Shown here piece by piece: positions 35,241 to 35,294 of a DNA stretch of 35,294 nt. The first letter of the stretch is position 1; every line of letters begins with the position of its first letter. A program made the translations under genes and the position numbers. The stretch lies in the IMG/VR virus record IMGVR_UViG_3300031774_000068, positions 1-35,294 of that record; one strand, given 5' to 3'. This DNA comes from a virus. The notes below the pieces were generated by a model. That model searched no databases. It had not been told where the DNA came from and saw nothing but the letters and a program-made list of their open reading frames with translations.

Positions 35241-35294
35241 ATGAACATAGGCGATAAAGTTTGGGTTAGGTTGACTGATATTGATGACGAGTGC
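35241..35294 (+). CDS. 5' end of the 56-residue early gene (duplicate of 97-150)
   Basis: The first 18 codons of the gene at 97-267, cut by the contig end. Identical to the left copy, including the ACGGAGAG ribosome-binding site upstream. Confidence 0.85.
   Translation, partial: MNIGDKVWVRLTDIDDEC

Larger units (their letters stand above)
35145..35294. repeat. Terminal direct repeat, right copy
   Basis: Same 150 bases as 1-150, one mismatch at 35168 (A). It contains the end of the last gene, the early promoter (35179-35206) with operator, and the start of the first gene. It marks closure of the circular map. Confidence 0.95.

Overview
The window is a complete, circularly permuted genome of a short-tailed, podovirus-like phage. 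Bases 1-150 recur at 35145-35294 with one mismatch (position 24 G, 35168 A), so the unit genome is about 35,144 bp. The DNA is AT-rich, gene-dense, and packed with one- to four-base stop/start overlaps. The gene set (P22-like portal, SU10/DUF5309-type capsid, SU10-type adaptor, PBSX-type large terminase, NinB/NinG, a phage CsrA) suggests a phage of an aquatic proteobacterium, probably a gammaproteobacterium. The host is an inference. No integrase, excisionase, DNA polymerase, helicase, primase or RNA polymerase is recognisable, and no tRNA or CRISPR is visible.

Layout (+ strand unless noted). (1) Early/anti-host region, wrapping around the contig ends, 33584 to about 2000: two copies of a sigma70-like promoter with a palindromic operator each start a small-gene operon. 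It holds a 2-oxoglutarate/Fe(II) oxygenase, several unknown small proteins, an ArdC-like antirestriction protein and small conserved phage proteins. (2) Packaging, 2002-3694: small and large terminase. (3) 3716-8750: two very basic small proteins and a 1520-residue polyvalent protein with a GNAT-like domain and an HELQH zinc-protease-like domain. (4) Tail and virion genes, 8801-21565: adaptor, tail proteins, two tandem fibre paralogues, holin, tail hub/nozzle candidate, a jelly-roll protein, a protein ending in a self-cleaving S74 chaperone domain, and large Ala/Gly-rich candidate internal virion proteins. (5) Head, 21567-25902: portal, a small non-ATG-start protein, scaffold and major capsid, closed by a strong terminator. 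(6) Lysis and late accessory genes, 25968-29646: M15 peptidase endolysin, two overlapping secreted proteins, a membrane coiled-coil protein and a HTH-metallophosphoesterase. (7) A minus-strand operon, 30627 to 29618: Xre/Cro-like regulator, DnaD/O-like replication initiator and a 48-residue conserved phage protein. (8) + strand recombination operon, 30755-33587: small membrane protein, CsrA, SSB, Rad52 annealase, winged-helix protein, NinB, Zn-ribbon protein and NinG.

How it works together (inference): replication appears host-dependent, recruited by the initiator whose gene carries AT-rich 11-bp direct repeats that look like a lambda-type origin. Rad52, SSB, NinB and NinG would supply recombination. 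Late genes appear to be served by a repeated extended -10 motif, TGNTAWAATCGG, seen four times, three of them at gene boundaries. The most novel-looking elements are regulatory: the duplicated promoter-operator-leader cassette, the GAAA-capped hairpins after the first gene of each early operon, ACGGA ribosome-binding sites in the same operons alongside a phage csrA gene, and the TGNTAWAATCGG motif.
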